Assembly: GCA_037446725.1 (NCBI GenBank) | Contig: JBBIIC010000017.1 | Location: forward strand, 1-50,386 | Origin: JBBIIC01 sp037446725 | GTDB taxonomy: Bacteria; Actinomycetota; Coriobacteriia; Anaerosomatales; SLCP01 | DNA: 50,386 bases | Direction: 5' to 3' | In this document: positions 35,494 through 43,422 of the stretch, piece by piece | Numbering within the stretch: the stretch's first letter is position 1 | How the letters are laid out: every line of letters starts with the position of its first letter | Program-made: the position numbers and the translations under genes | Notes under the pieces: generated by a model | Seen by the model: only the letters and a program-made list of their open reading frames with translations | Told to the model about the DNA's origin: nothing | Databases searched by the model: none

Positions 35494-36366
35494 ATGCAGG
35501 AGCGCAAGTACGCCGCGACGCTCGAGCGGGTGAGGTTCGCGCTCGCGGGCGGACCCGGCGAGCCGGTGTGCGGGGTCACTTTCATCGCGGATGAGGCGGT
35601 CCATGCGCTCAGATGGGGCCGTTCGGATGACGAGCCTCTGGTCACGACGGTCTGCAGCCGGCTCGCGCCCGACTTCGCGTTCGTAGGGCCGCGCGTGCAG
35701 GACGCCCGCACGGTGTGCCGATCGATCATCGAATGCGGGACCGTGCCCTTCTGGGTCGTGGACGGGCCGCTCGGCGCGGTTGCCGGCACGAGCGGCTGGC
35801 CGGACACGCTGATGGCAACCATCGCCTCCCCGGACAGGCTCGGGCCCGTTCTCGACGACGCCGTCGAGGCGGCGATCTCATCGATCCGCGACGGTGCCGC
35901 GTGCGGGGCGGGTGCTGTCGTGATCGCCGACGATCTCGCGGGCACGCATGGTCCGCTCGTCTCCCCGGACTACGCGCTCGCCGAGCTCATGCCCCGCCTC
36001 GGTCGTATCTCTGCCGCCGCGGCCGCGGCGGGCCTGCCGACAGTCTGGCACTCGGACGGAGACACGCGGGCCCTCGTCGAGGCTGCCGCCCGCGAGGGGT
36101 TCGCGGGGCTGCACCCCGGGGGGCTCGGCCCCGAACCGTTCCGTCAGCTGTTCGGGCGAGCACGCCGGGCGGGACTGGTCGTGCTCGGGGGCGTCCACGG
36201 CTGGGCGCTGCGGGCCGGTACGCTCTCGGCGGTCCGCGCGGCGACCTCCGCGGTCCTCGTCGCGCGCTCCGGCGGCTTGCTCGTCTGCGACGACGGGGGA
36301 GTGAGCACCGGCGAAGAGCTTGGCGCCCTCGTGTCCGCACTGCAGGCGGTGCGCACGCCCCGTTAG
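35494..36366 (+). CDS. Uroporphyrinogen decarboxylase-fold protein (MtaA/CmuA-like)
   Basis: 290 residues of the UROD superfamily, in which many members are cobalamin-dependent methyltransferase subunits. Typical segments are VVIADDLAGTHGPLVSPDYALAELMPRLGRI and PTVWHSDGDTRALVEAAAREGFAGLHPG (with the His of the metal or substrate site). It is shorter than true HemE, and no haem genes are nearby, so haem synthesis is unlikely. No corrinoid protein or methyltransferase partner lies in the window. The ATG at 35494 has GAGGAG upstream; GTG 35485 is an alternative. Confidence 0.8.
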   Translation: MQERKYAATLERVRFALAGGPGEPVCGVTFIADEAVHALRWGRSDDEPLVTTVCSRLAPDFAFVGPRVQDARTVCRSIIECGTVPFWVVDGPLGAVAGTSGWPDTLMATIASPDRLGPVLDDAVEAAISSIRDGAACGAGAVVIADDLAGTHGPLVSPDYALAELMPRLGRISAAAAAAGLPTVWHSDGDTRALVEAAAREGFAGLHPGGLGPEPFRQLFGRARRAGLVVLGGVHGWALRAGTLSAVRAATSAVLVARSGGLLVCDDGGVSTGEELGALVSALQAVRTPR

Positions 36367-36460
36367 GTCGGGCCACCCGCCTGGGATGAGACCGTTCTGT
36401 CCCCGGGGTCGGCTTATGGTCGCATCGCGCTTCGCCGATACTCACCTCGGGTGCGCCGCG

Positions 36461-36488
36461 TTGACCGCCAAGGGCCGCGTGCTAGGAT
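36461..36488 (+). promoter_or_regulatory. Promoter of the chemosensory operon
   Basis: TTGACC (36461-36466), a 16-nt spacer, TAGGAT (36483-36488), with an extended TGc just before the -10. The transcript would start about 80 nt before the GTG at 36575. Confidence 0.7.
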
Positions 36489-36574
36489 TGACCCGTCGTC
36501 CGGTGCGCCGCCGCCACAAGCCGACCATGCGCGGTTGCACCCGACCGTACCGACCGAACCGCCAGGAGGTGGCC

Positions 36575-37324
36575 GTGGCGCTCGAGGGCAACCTCAAGGA
36601 CTTCTCGCTCGCCGACATGTTCCGGCTCCTCTCTTCGGGCCGAAAGACGGGGACGCTCTATCTCGCGCGCCCTGATGCCGAAGGCAAGGTCTGCTTCCGC
36701 AAGGGGCGGATATTCTTCGCTTCCTCGAACTACAATCGTTCCTCCCTCGGTGCCCGGCTTGTGGAGGCGGGCGTCATCTCGGACAAGCAGCTGCGCCAGG
36801 CGCTCGGACTCCAGAAGATACAGAAGAAGGACAAGGCGGCACGGCGGCTCGGCCAGATCCTCATCGTCGAGGGGTATCTCGAGGCGAGTGTGCTCGAGGG
36901 CTTCATCCAGGAGCAGATCAACGACACGCTGTTCGACCTGTTCCGCTGGGACGACGGGGGGGTCCGTTTCGAGGCAGACGAAGTCTGCGAGGACGAGGAC
37001 ATAGGCATATCGGTCTCGGTCGAGAACATCATCATGGAGGCCTCGCGGCGCCTGGAGATGTGGAACCGCATCCGCGAGAAGATACCGACGATGGACACCC
37101 GCTTCGTGATGGCCTCGGGCCCGGGCGAGAAGTCCATCGAGATCCACCTCAAGCCCCGGGAGTGGATGCTCCTGTGCTACCTGCACGGGGGCAGATCCGT
37201 CACCGAACTGAGCGCGCTCACCGGCTACAACGACTTCGAGACTGCGAAGGTCCTCTACGGCATGAGCGCCGCCGGGCTGATCGAGGTCGAGGGCGAGTCG
37301 GACGAGGGCGCCGAGCTCGGGTAG
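36575..37324 (+). CDS. DUF4388 domain protein
   Basis: 249 residues. The start MALEGNLKDFSLADMFRLLSSGRKTGTLYL is the DUF4388 (PATAN-like) signature. The middle (SLGARLVEAGVISDKQLRQALGLQ, then RRLGQILIVEGYLEASVLEGFI) resembles the N-terminal domain of GspE/PilB proteins, some of which bind c-di-GMP. The C-terminal part contains a winged-helix-like EWMLLCYLHGGRSVTELSALTGYNDFETAKVL. GTG 36575 follows AGGAGGT closely. It is the first gene of the chemosensory operon and may couple chemosensing to pili or c-di-GMP. Confidence 0.88.
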   Translation: MALEGNLKDFSLADMFRLLSSGRKTGTLYLARPDAEGKVCFRKGRIFFASSNYNRSSLGARLVEAGVISDKQLRQALGLQKIQKKDKAARRLGQILIVEGYLEASVLEGFIQEQINDTLFDLFRWDDGGVRFEADEVCEDEDIGISVSVENIIMEASRRLEMWNRIREKIPTMDTRFVMASGPGEKSIEIHLKPREWMLLCYLHGGRSVTELSALTGYNDFETAKVLYGMSAAGLIEVEGESDEGAELG

Positions 37325-37330
37325 GCCACC

Positions 37331-38758
37331 GTGTCCGGCCACGGTGCGCCCCTGCAGACCGACCTGAGCCCGGCGCAGTTCGAGCGTTTCGCCGCCTACA
37401 TCCTCGAACACTCCGGCATCCATATCGAGGAGAGCAGGTTCGACGCGCTGCGCATCTCGCTCGTGACGCGCGCCACCCGGTTCGGTCACGACTCGTTCGA
37501 GCGCTACTACGACCTGCTCGTGGCCGACGAGGCCGAGTTCCGCGAGCTGCTCAGCCTCATCACCATCAACGAGACGAGCTTCTTCCGCTTCCCAGCGCAG
37601 TTCGAGGCGTTGCGTGGTGTGGTAGTCCCCGAGATTCTCGACGCGCGCAGCCCGGCCGTGCGCTCGTTTCGGGTGTGGTCGGCAGGATGTTCGACCGGTG
37701 AGGAGCCGTACTCGATCGCGATGACCCTGCTCGAGGCTGGCATCGATTCGCTGGGTCACCGCCCGGAGGTGCTCGGCACGGATGTGTCGACGAGCGCGCT
37801 CGAGCGGGCTGAGGCAGGCGTATATCCACCCCGGACCTTGCTCAACGTGCCGCGCGACATCGTCGGCCGCTACTTCGAGCCGACCGCGACCGGCCACCAG
37901 GTCGCAGATCGCGTGCGCGAGGTCGTGAGCTTTCGCTACCAGAACCTCGTCAAGGAGCCGTACCCGACTGCGCTCATGGGGGCGTGGGACGTCATCTTCT
38001 GCCGCAACGTGACGATCTACTTCCGCGTCGAGTCAACCCGACGGGTGGTGGACCACCTGTTCGAGAGTCTCAATCCGGGCGGCTACCTGTTCATCGGCCA
38101 CTCCGAGACGCTCACCGGCATCAGCGACCGTTTCGAGACCGTCGAGGTGGGAGGCGTCTTCCTTCACCGCAGGCCTCCGGACACCACACCGGGCGTCTCG
38201 TTCTCCCAGGCAGTCGAGATCAAGCGGCGGGAGGGTGCGGTGCTGCCCTCCGGCGGCTCCGGGGCGCCCGTCACTCAGCCGGGGCCTGGGCGGCCCCGGC
38301 CGGCCTTCCGGTCGGCGGCGGCCGCCCCCGACGCCGCGGACGACGCGTACGATCAGCTGAGCGCGGCTCGCGCGTTCGCCGACGAGGGCGACTTCGAGCA
38401 GGCGACCGCCGCAGCGGAAGAGGCCTTGCGCGTCGACCCGCTGTGCGCGTCCGCGCGCTACATACTCGGGCTCATCCACCTGCGTGCCGGTCGTGAGGAC
38501 GAGGCGATCGCCCAGTTCAGGCGCACGATCGTGGCCGACGGGGGTTTCGCGCTCGCGCATCTGAACCTCGGCAATATCCACCGGGCCCGGGGTGAGTACG
38601 ACCACGCGTGCCGGGCGTACTCCGACGCGCAGCGGGCACTCGAGCGGGCTCCGGACGGCCCGTGGACGGAGTTCCTCGGCGGCTTCGAGCCCGAGGTGCT
38701 TTCCGCGACGTGCGCCCGCAGTCTCGCCGAGTGCGCACGTCTGCGCGGATCGACCTGA
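37331..38758 (+). CDS. cheR: Chemoreceptor methyltransferase CheR with TPR tail
   Basis: Methylates glutamates of chemoreceptors using S-adenosylmethionine. The N-terminal helical domain (14-80) is followed by the methyltransferase domain with ITINETSFFRFPAQFEAL, the SAM site RVWSAGCSTGEEPYSIAM, the GTDVSTSALERA strand and WDVIFCRNVTIYF. After a Pro/Gly-rich linker come TPR repeats (about 340-465), used in CheR relatives of pilus or biofilm systems for partner binding. Start GTG 37331, 6 nt after the DUF4388 gene. 475 residues. Confidence 0.93.
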   Translation: MSGHGAPLQTDLSPAQFERFAAYILEHSGIHIEESRFDALRISLVTRATRFGHDSFERYYDLLVADEAEFRELLSLITINETSFFRFPAQFEALRGVVVPEILDARSPAVRSFRVWSAGCSTGEEPYSIAMTLLEAGIDSLGHRPEVLGTDVSTSALERAEAGVYPPRTLLNVPRDIVGRYFEPTATGHQVADRVREVVSFRYQNLVKEPYPTALMGAWDVIFCRNVTIYFRVESTRRVVDHLFESLNPGGYLFIGHSETLTGISDRFETVEVGGVFLHRRPPDTTPGVSFSQAVEIKRREGAVLPSGGSGAPVTQPGPGRPRPAFRSAAAAPDAADDAYDQLSAARAFADEGDFEQATAAAEEALRVDPLCASARYILGLIHLRAGREDEAIAQFRRTIVADGGFALAHLNLGNIHRARGEYDHACRAYSDAQRALERAPDGPWTEFLGGFEPEVLSATCARSLAECARLRGST

Positions 38759-38789
38759 GTCTCCCGCCGCGCCAACCTGCGATAACGGC

Positions 38790-38817
38790 TAAAGGCGCGA
38801 CCCCCAAAGGGCGATAC
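38790..38817 (+). promoter_or_regulatory. Sigma28-like promoter candidate before cheY
   Basis: TAAAG (38790-38794), then GGCGATAC (38810-38817). This resembles the FliA/WhiG consensus TAAA-N15-GCCGATAA with 6 of 8 matches in the second box, but the spacer is one base long (16). It lies in the 106-nt gap between cheR and cheY. Confidence 0.35.
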
Positions 38818-38864
38818 CTCCTCTAGATGAGTGTGCCCAGCGTCACAGATGGAGGGAGTCAGGG

Positions 38865-39245
38865 ATGGCCAGCGCGCGGATACTCGCGGTGGACGACAGT
38901 CCGACCATCCTCGCGATGCTCGAGGAGATACTGGTGTCGGCCGGATACGAGGTGCTCACCGCCGAGGACGGAACCGAGGCGCTCGAGGCTGCGCGCACCG
39001 AGCGGCCCGACGTCATCCTGCTCGACGTGATGCTGCCGAAACTCGACGGCTACCGCGTCTGCCGTCTGCTCAAGTTCGACCAGAAGTACAAAGACATCCC
39101 CGTTATCATGCTCACGGCCAAGGCCGAGGAGCAGTCGATGGCCACTGGACTTCGGACCGGGGCCGACCAGTATCTGACGAAGCCGGTCGAGCCCGAGCGG
39201 CTGCTCGAGGCCGTGGCCAACGAGCTCGCGCGGGTGAGGGGCTAG
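38865..39245 (+). CDS. CheY-like single-domain response regulator
   Basis: 126 residues forming a full receiver domain: acidic pocket ILAVDDSPT, phosphorylated Asp54 (VILLDVMLPKLDGY), MLTAK and the YLTKPVEPERLL Lys. No output domain, so it should act by protein contact. ATG 38865 follows GGAGGGAGTCAGGG. The pilus-type PilG/PilH relatives are the nearest functional analogues. Confidence 0.93.
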   Translation: MASARILAVDDSPTILAMLEEILVSAGYEVLTAEDGTEALEAARTERPDVILLDVMLPKLDGYRVCRLLKFDQKYKDIPVIMLTAKAEEQSMATGLRTGADQYLTKPVEPERLLEAVANELARVRG

Positions 39246-39256
39246 GGGGCGCGACC

Positions 39257-41068
39257 ATGGTCGAGACCGGCATGATAGGGGAGCGGGTGCTCGATGCCCT
39301 CGTGGCTTCCGGCGCCCTCACGGTCGAGCGGCTCGAAGCGGCGGAGTCCGCATCGGGCCAGTCGGGGCTTGCCGCAGGGCATGTGCTTCTCGAGCAGGGT
39401 GCGATCAGCGCCGCGGACGTCGAGAACGCACTCGAGCAGACGCTCGGCGTGCCGCGGGTCGATCTATCGAGCTACGCGCCCGATGACGCGGCGCTCGCGC
39501 TCGTGCCGGTCGATGCGGCCCGTAGACATGTGGTCCTGCCTCTGTTCGAGATCGATTCGATACTAACCGTCGCTCTTGGCCAGGCCGCCGCCGTGTTCGA
39601 GCTCGACGCGCTCGCCGACGAGCTCGGCATGGAGGTCGAGGTGGTACTCGTCGAGCCGGCATCGCTCGCCGAGGCGCTCGACGCTCACTACGGCGCGGCG
39701 GAGGGCACATCCGTGAAGGTGCCGACACGTCCGGACGGTACTCCGGGCTCCGCGAGACCCATGCAGGCGGCGGGCGAGAACGAGGCGGTCCCGGAGCCCG
39801 GGGTCACGGCGCAGACGCACGAGGCCGAGGCGGCACCGGCGGCCGCCGGCGAGTCGGCGCCAGCCGTGGAGGCATGCTCCGGCGACATCGATCTCGACGT
39901 ACTCGCGGTGGCTGACCCGGGTAGGGTAGCCGTTCTGGTCACGGGGATTCTCGAGCACGCGGTGGGCAAGGGCGCGACCGGCATACACCTGCTGCCGTAC
40001 AAGGACGACTTCTTCCTCGCGTACCGTGTTGGCGGTCGTCTGGAGAACATCGCCAGCGCTCCGCTCTCGCTGCAGGGCGCGCTCGTGGACGGTTTCAAGG
40101 CGTACGCGCGTGTTGCCGGCGTGCCCGGCAGCGCACCGGCGCTCGGCCGCGTGCATGCCCGCGTCTGCGACCGGGAGGTCGTGCTCACACTCTCGGCGGT
40201 GCCGACCGTTGCCGGTCAGCGGCTCGTGGTCTCTCTCGGATCGGGCAGCGGCATGCCGCGCGATCTTCCCGCACTCGGCATGTCTGAGGCCGAGAGCCGC
40301 GCGCTCAAGGCGATGGTGGAGCGCGGACGCGGCATCCTGCTCGTATGCGGACCGGTAGCGGGAGGAAGGAGCGCGACCTTCTACGCGCTGCTCGCGCACG
40401 CCGCGCTCGCCGGCCGGACGGTCTACTCGGTAGAGCGCTCGGTCGACTACGAGATCCCCGCCGTCGCACAGGTGCTCGTGAGCCCGGGATCACCGATCGG
40501 CACGGCATCGTATCTGGCTGCGGGGATGCTACAGGACACCGACGTGGTGGCGGTAGACTCGATGCAGTCGGTGGACGACATACACCGCGCCGTTGAGGCT
40601 GCCGGTCTCGGCAAACTCGTCATCGCGACCTTCTCCGGGGGCAGCATCGTGGCCGGCGTTCGCCGGATGCTCGATCTGGGTGCCGAGCCGACGAGTCTCG
40701 CAGCGGCGCTCACCTTCGGGGTGGGGCAGCGTCTCGCGCGCACCAACTGCCCTGCATGCGCGAAGCAGGAGAGCAGTCCCGTTGGGGGCCGGATCCCCGG
40801 GGCCTCACCGGCGATGACCACCTATGCGGGTGCGGGATGCACGAACTGCGGGTCAACCGGGTTCGCGGGCATCACCGGTCTGTTCGAGGTGTTGCCGTTC
40901 ACCGAGCCCGTGCGTGCCGCGATCGCGGGGAGCGCACCGGCTGCCGAAATCGAGAGCCGTGCGATCGCGGCCGGTATGAGGCCGATGGTCGCTGCCGGGC
41001 TCGTCAAGGTCGAACAGGGGATCGTGAGCGCCGAGGAGCTCAACCGCGTGTTGAGGTTTGCGGAGTAG
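39257..41068 (+). CDS. PilB/GspE-like protein with broken ATPase motifs
   Basis: 603 residues. Residues 5-150 form the GspE/MshE N-terminal domain (LASGALTVERLEAAESASG, VLLEQGAISAADVENALEQTLGVP), which in MshE binds c-di-GMP. A variable linker precedes the ATPase-like part (about 230-603). Walker A reads GPVAGGRS (365-372) with Arg371 for the catalytic Lys, and the Walker B GEIRD-type segment reads VDSMQS (Asp434-Ser435). The zinc tetracysteine (NCPAC, then GCTNCGSTGF) is kept. It is therefore probably a pseudo-ATPase used as a regulator or scaffold. ATG 39257 is 11 nt after cheY. Confidence 0.88.
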   Translation: MVETGMIGERVLDALVASGALTVERLEAAESASGQSGLAAGHVLLEQGAISAADVENALEQTLGVPRVDLSSYAPDDAALALVPVDAARRHVVLPLFEIDSILTVALGQAAAVFELDALADELGMEVEVVLVEPASLAEALDAHYGAAEGTSVKVPTRPDGTPGSARPMQAAGENEAVPEPGVTAQTHEAEAAPAAAGESAPAVEACSGDIDLDVLAVADPGRVAVLVTGILEHAVGKGATGIHLLPYKDDFFLAYRVGGRLENIASAPLSLQGALVDGFKAYARVAGVPGSAPALGRVHARVCDREVVLTLSAVPTVAGQRLVVSLGSGSGMPRDLPALGMSEAESRALKAMVERGRGILLVCGPVAGGRSATFYALLAHAALAGRTVYSVERSVDYEIPAVAQVLVSPGSPIGTASYLAAGMLQDTDVVAVDSMQSVDDIHRAVEAAGLGKLVIATFSGGSIVAGVRRMLDLGAEPTSLAAALTFGVGQRLARTNCPACAKQESSPVGGRIPGASPAMTTYAGAGCTNCGSTGFAGITGLFEVLPFTEPVRAAIAGSAPAAEIESRAIAAGMRPMVAAGLVKVEQGIVSAEELNRVLRFAE

Positions 41069-41077
41069 GCGGGCCCG

Positions 41078-41551
41078 ATGATATCCGCCACCGACACCCG
41101 GATGCTGACCGCCGTGACGTTTCGGACCGGTTCCGAGCGCTACGCGCTTCCGATCGATCGGGTTCGCGAGGTCCAGCAGATCGTGGCCTTCGCGGAGGTC
41201 CCGGGCGGGAGCGGCGCCGTCATCGGGATGGTAGATGTGAGGAGCGAGATCGTACCGGTGGTCGACGTCCGGGCGCTCATCGGCCTGCCGCCGCTGCCCT
41301 ACACGCTCGAGACGCCGATGATCGTCGCGCTCGGTCCGGACGGTCCGGTCGCGCTCGTCGTCGACGCTGTCGAGACCGTGGTCGAACTGGCTGCGGACGC
41401 CGGTGGTCCTGCTCCGGCGATGCACGCTCTGGCGTCGCGCATCTCGAGTGTCCATCGCGTCGAGGAGGGGCTCGTGTTCGTCCTCGATGCCGATGCGCTG
41501 CTCGCGCCGCTCGACCTCTTCTCCGATGCGCAGGAGGCCGGCGATGAGTGA
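41078..41551 (+). CDS. cheW: CheW-like coupling protein 1
   Basis: Links receptors to CheA. 157 residues of the CheW SH3-like fold: TFRTGSERYALPIDRVREVQQIV, GAVIGMVDVRSEIVPVVDVRALIGLPP, LVVDAVETVVEL. The ATG at 41078 is 9 nt after the PilB-like gene, and the stop overlaps the second cheW (start at 41544), so the two are coupled. Confidence 0.92.
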   Translation: MISATDTRMLTAVTFRTGSERYALPIDRVREVQQIVAFAEVPGGSGAVIGMVDVRSEIVPVVDVRALIGLPPLPYTLETPMIVALGPDGPVALVVDAVETVVELAADAGGPAPAMHALASRISSVHRVEEGLVFVLDADALLAPLDLFSDAQEAGDE

Positions 41552-42086
41552 GTACCGCGACCCGTCCGGATCGATCGTGGAAGAGGCCGAGGAGATCCTG
41601 CGCCGCCGGGCCGAAGCGCTCGCACGGGCGGCCGAGGAGGACTCGGCCTACCAGCGCACCGCCCTGCTCGTCTTCCGCATCGGGCAATTCTGGTACGCGG
41701 TACGCACCGAGGAGATCCGCGAGATCGCGCAGGACCTCTCGGTCACCGAGATCCCCTGCGTGCCGCCGTTCGTGCTCGGAGTGGTCAGCATCCGGGGCGA
41801 GATCGTCTCGGTGACCGATGCCGCCACGTTGATCGGCGTCGGGTGGGACGGCCGACCGGCTGACCCGTCCGCAGCCATCGTGCTCGAGAACACCCAATGC
41901 GTTACCGCTCTCGTCGTCGACGAGGTCGGCGGCATCATCGACGTCCCGGCATCCGGCGTCGAACCGCCACTGCCGCATCTGGCATCCTCTCAGGCCGAGT
42001 TCGTCGCCGCCACGGTCTTCCTCGGCGACCGGCTCGTCAGCCTGCTGAATGTCGACCGCATCCTGCAGCCGGTAGAGGCAGCGTGA
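41544..42086 (+). CDS. cheW: CheW-like coupling protein 2
   Basis: 180 residues. The CheW fold covers the part from LLVFRIGQFWYAVRTEEIREIAQ to the end (VLGVVSIRGEIVSVTDAATLIGV, LVVDEVGGIIDVP). It has an extra charged N-terminal helix of about 40 residues (IVEEAEEILRRRAEALARAAEE) that the first copy lacks. ATG 41544 has CAGGAGG upstream and overlaps cheW 1. Its stop codon forms part of the 36-bp tandem duplication at the receptor gene start. Confidence 0.92.
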   Translation: MSEYRDPSGSIVEEAEEILRRRAEALARAAEEDSAYQRTALLVFRIGQFWYAVRTEEIREIAQDLSVTEIPCVPPFVLGVVSIRGEIVSVTDAATLIGVGWDGRPADPSAAIVLENTQCVTALVVDEVGGIIDVPASGVEPPLPHLASSQAEFVAATVFLGDRLVSLLNVDRILQPVEAA

Positions 42087-42166
42087 CCGTCCGGGAGGAC
42101 ACCATGACCACACTCACGAAGCATCTCGACAGCGTGACCGTCCGGGAGGACACCATGACCACACTC
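42080..42166 (+). repeat. 36-bp tandem duplication of the receptor gene's initiation region
   Basis: 42080-42115 and 42131-42166 are identical over 36 nt, period 51 nt (17 codons). Each copy carries GCGTGA, the site CGGGAGGAC and ATGACCACACTC. The result is two complete, in-frame start signals (ATG 42104 and ATG 42155) for the receptor. Confidence 0.9.
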
Positions 42167-43384
42167 GCCAGGCGTTTCCGAAGCAGGTTCCTCTTCAAGT
42201 ACTCGGCGGCGACCGTCGCGCTGGCGCTCGTGTTCAACACGGTCCAGTGGCTCATCGTCTACGCGGCCTTCGGCGCGGAGATCTCGGCGGTATTCGCCTG
42301 GTCTCACGCCGATCGCCTGCTCGGGCTCGCCGTCGGTCTGGTCGGCATCGCGGCGGCGTGGGTGGCCGCGCTCGTGCTGATAGGCAACCGCTTCATGCGC
42401 CCGCTCGAACTCGTGACCGCCAGCATGAAGTCGGCGTGTGAGGGTGTGGTCGGCGGCAAGGTCGACATCGACTCCGAAGACGAGTTCGGCCAGCTGGCAC
42501 GGAACTACAACCAGATGATCGATCTCATCGTCTACCTCGTGCGCCAGACGCACGAGTCCTCGCGCCGCCTGTCCATGTCGGCGAGCGAGATCCTCTCGGC
42601 GACGGAACAGCAGGCCTCCGGCGCGGCCGAGCAGGCCGCCTCGATCAGCCAGACGACCGCCACGATGGAGGAGCTGGCGGCGACGTACCGCCAAATCGCG
42701 GACAACGCCAACCAGGTGGTGAGCATGGCTGAGGCATCGCTCGGCAGCGCGGAGAGCGGCCAGCACGCGGTCATGAACACGCTCGATGCGATGGAGGAGA
42801 TCAAGACGCGCAGCCAATCCTCGGCAAGCCGCATCCTGACGCTCGGCGAGCGCAGCCAGCAGATCGGTCAGGTGCTCACCATCATCAACAACATCGCCGA
42901 CCAGACCAAGATCCTCGCGCTCAACGCCGCCATCGAGGCGGCACGGGCCGGTGAGGCGGGCAAAGGCTTCTCGGTGGTCGCCGTCGAGATCCGCAAGCTC
43001 GCCGAGTCCGTCGTCGACTCGACGGCGGAGATATCGACGATCATGACCGAGATCCAAGGCGCGGCGAACGACCTTGTCATCGCGACCGAGCAGGAGCTCG
43101 CGCAGGTGCAGCACGGTGTCGACCTGGCACACAGCACCGGTGAGAACCTCGAGCAGATCCTCGAGACGATCGAGCGCACCACCGTCGCGGCCAAGGAGAT
43201 CAGTGCGGCCACCCAGCAGCAGAAGAGCGCGACCGACCAGGTAGTCAAGGCGATGCGGGAAGTCGCAGCCGTCGCCCAGCAGACCGCCGCGGGCGGGCGA
43301 CAGGTGGCGTCGACCGCCGAGCAGCTCGCGGCTATCGCCACCGAGTCGAGTCAGGTCGGCTCGGCGTTCCACATCGTCGAGTAG
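42104..43384 (+). CDS. Methyl-accepting chemotaxis protein with minimal extracellular part
   Basis: 426 residues from ATG 42104, or 409 from ATG 42155. Two close membrane segments (about 31-53 and 67-88) leave only about 13 residues outside, so there is no ligand-binding domain. A HAMP domain follows (FMRPLELVTASMKSACEG...DEFGQLARNYNQM), then a signalling coiled coil with the hairpin tip QIGQVLTIINNIADQTKILALNAAIEAARAGEAGKGFSVVAVEIRKLAE. Input may come through the membrane, a partner protein or the pilus machinery. The twin start signals could give two N-terminal forms or simply more initiation. Confidence 0.93.
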   Translation: MTTLTKHLDSVTVREDTMTTLARRFRSRFLFKYSAATVALALVFNTVQWLIVYAAFGAEISAVFAWSHADRLLGLAVGLVGIAAAWVAALVLIGNRFMRPLELVTASMKSACEGVVGGKVDIDSEDEFGQLARNYNQMIDLIVYLVRQTHESSRRLSMSASEILSATEQQASGAAEQAASISQTTATMEELAATYRQIADNANQVVSMAEASLGSAESGQHAVMNTLDAMEEIKTRSQSSASRILTLGERSQQIGQVLTIINNIADQTKILALNAAIEAARAGEAGKGFSVVAVEIRKLAESVVDSTAEISTIMTEIQGAANDLVIATEQELAQVQHGVDLAHSTGENLEQILETIERTTVAAKEISAATQQQKSATDQVVKAMREVAAVAQQTAAGGRQVASTAEQLAAIATESSQVGSAFHIVE

Positions 43385-43422
43385 CGAGCGGCCGGGCGAC
43401 AGGGCAGAGGGGACGCACGCGC

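Noticed and set aside
38759..38864. c-di-GMP riboswitch before cheY
   Set aside because: Short A-rich runs look suggestive, but the GEMM core motifs are absent; a sigma28-like promoter fits better.
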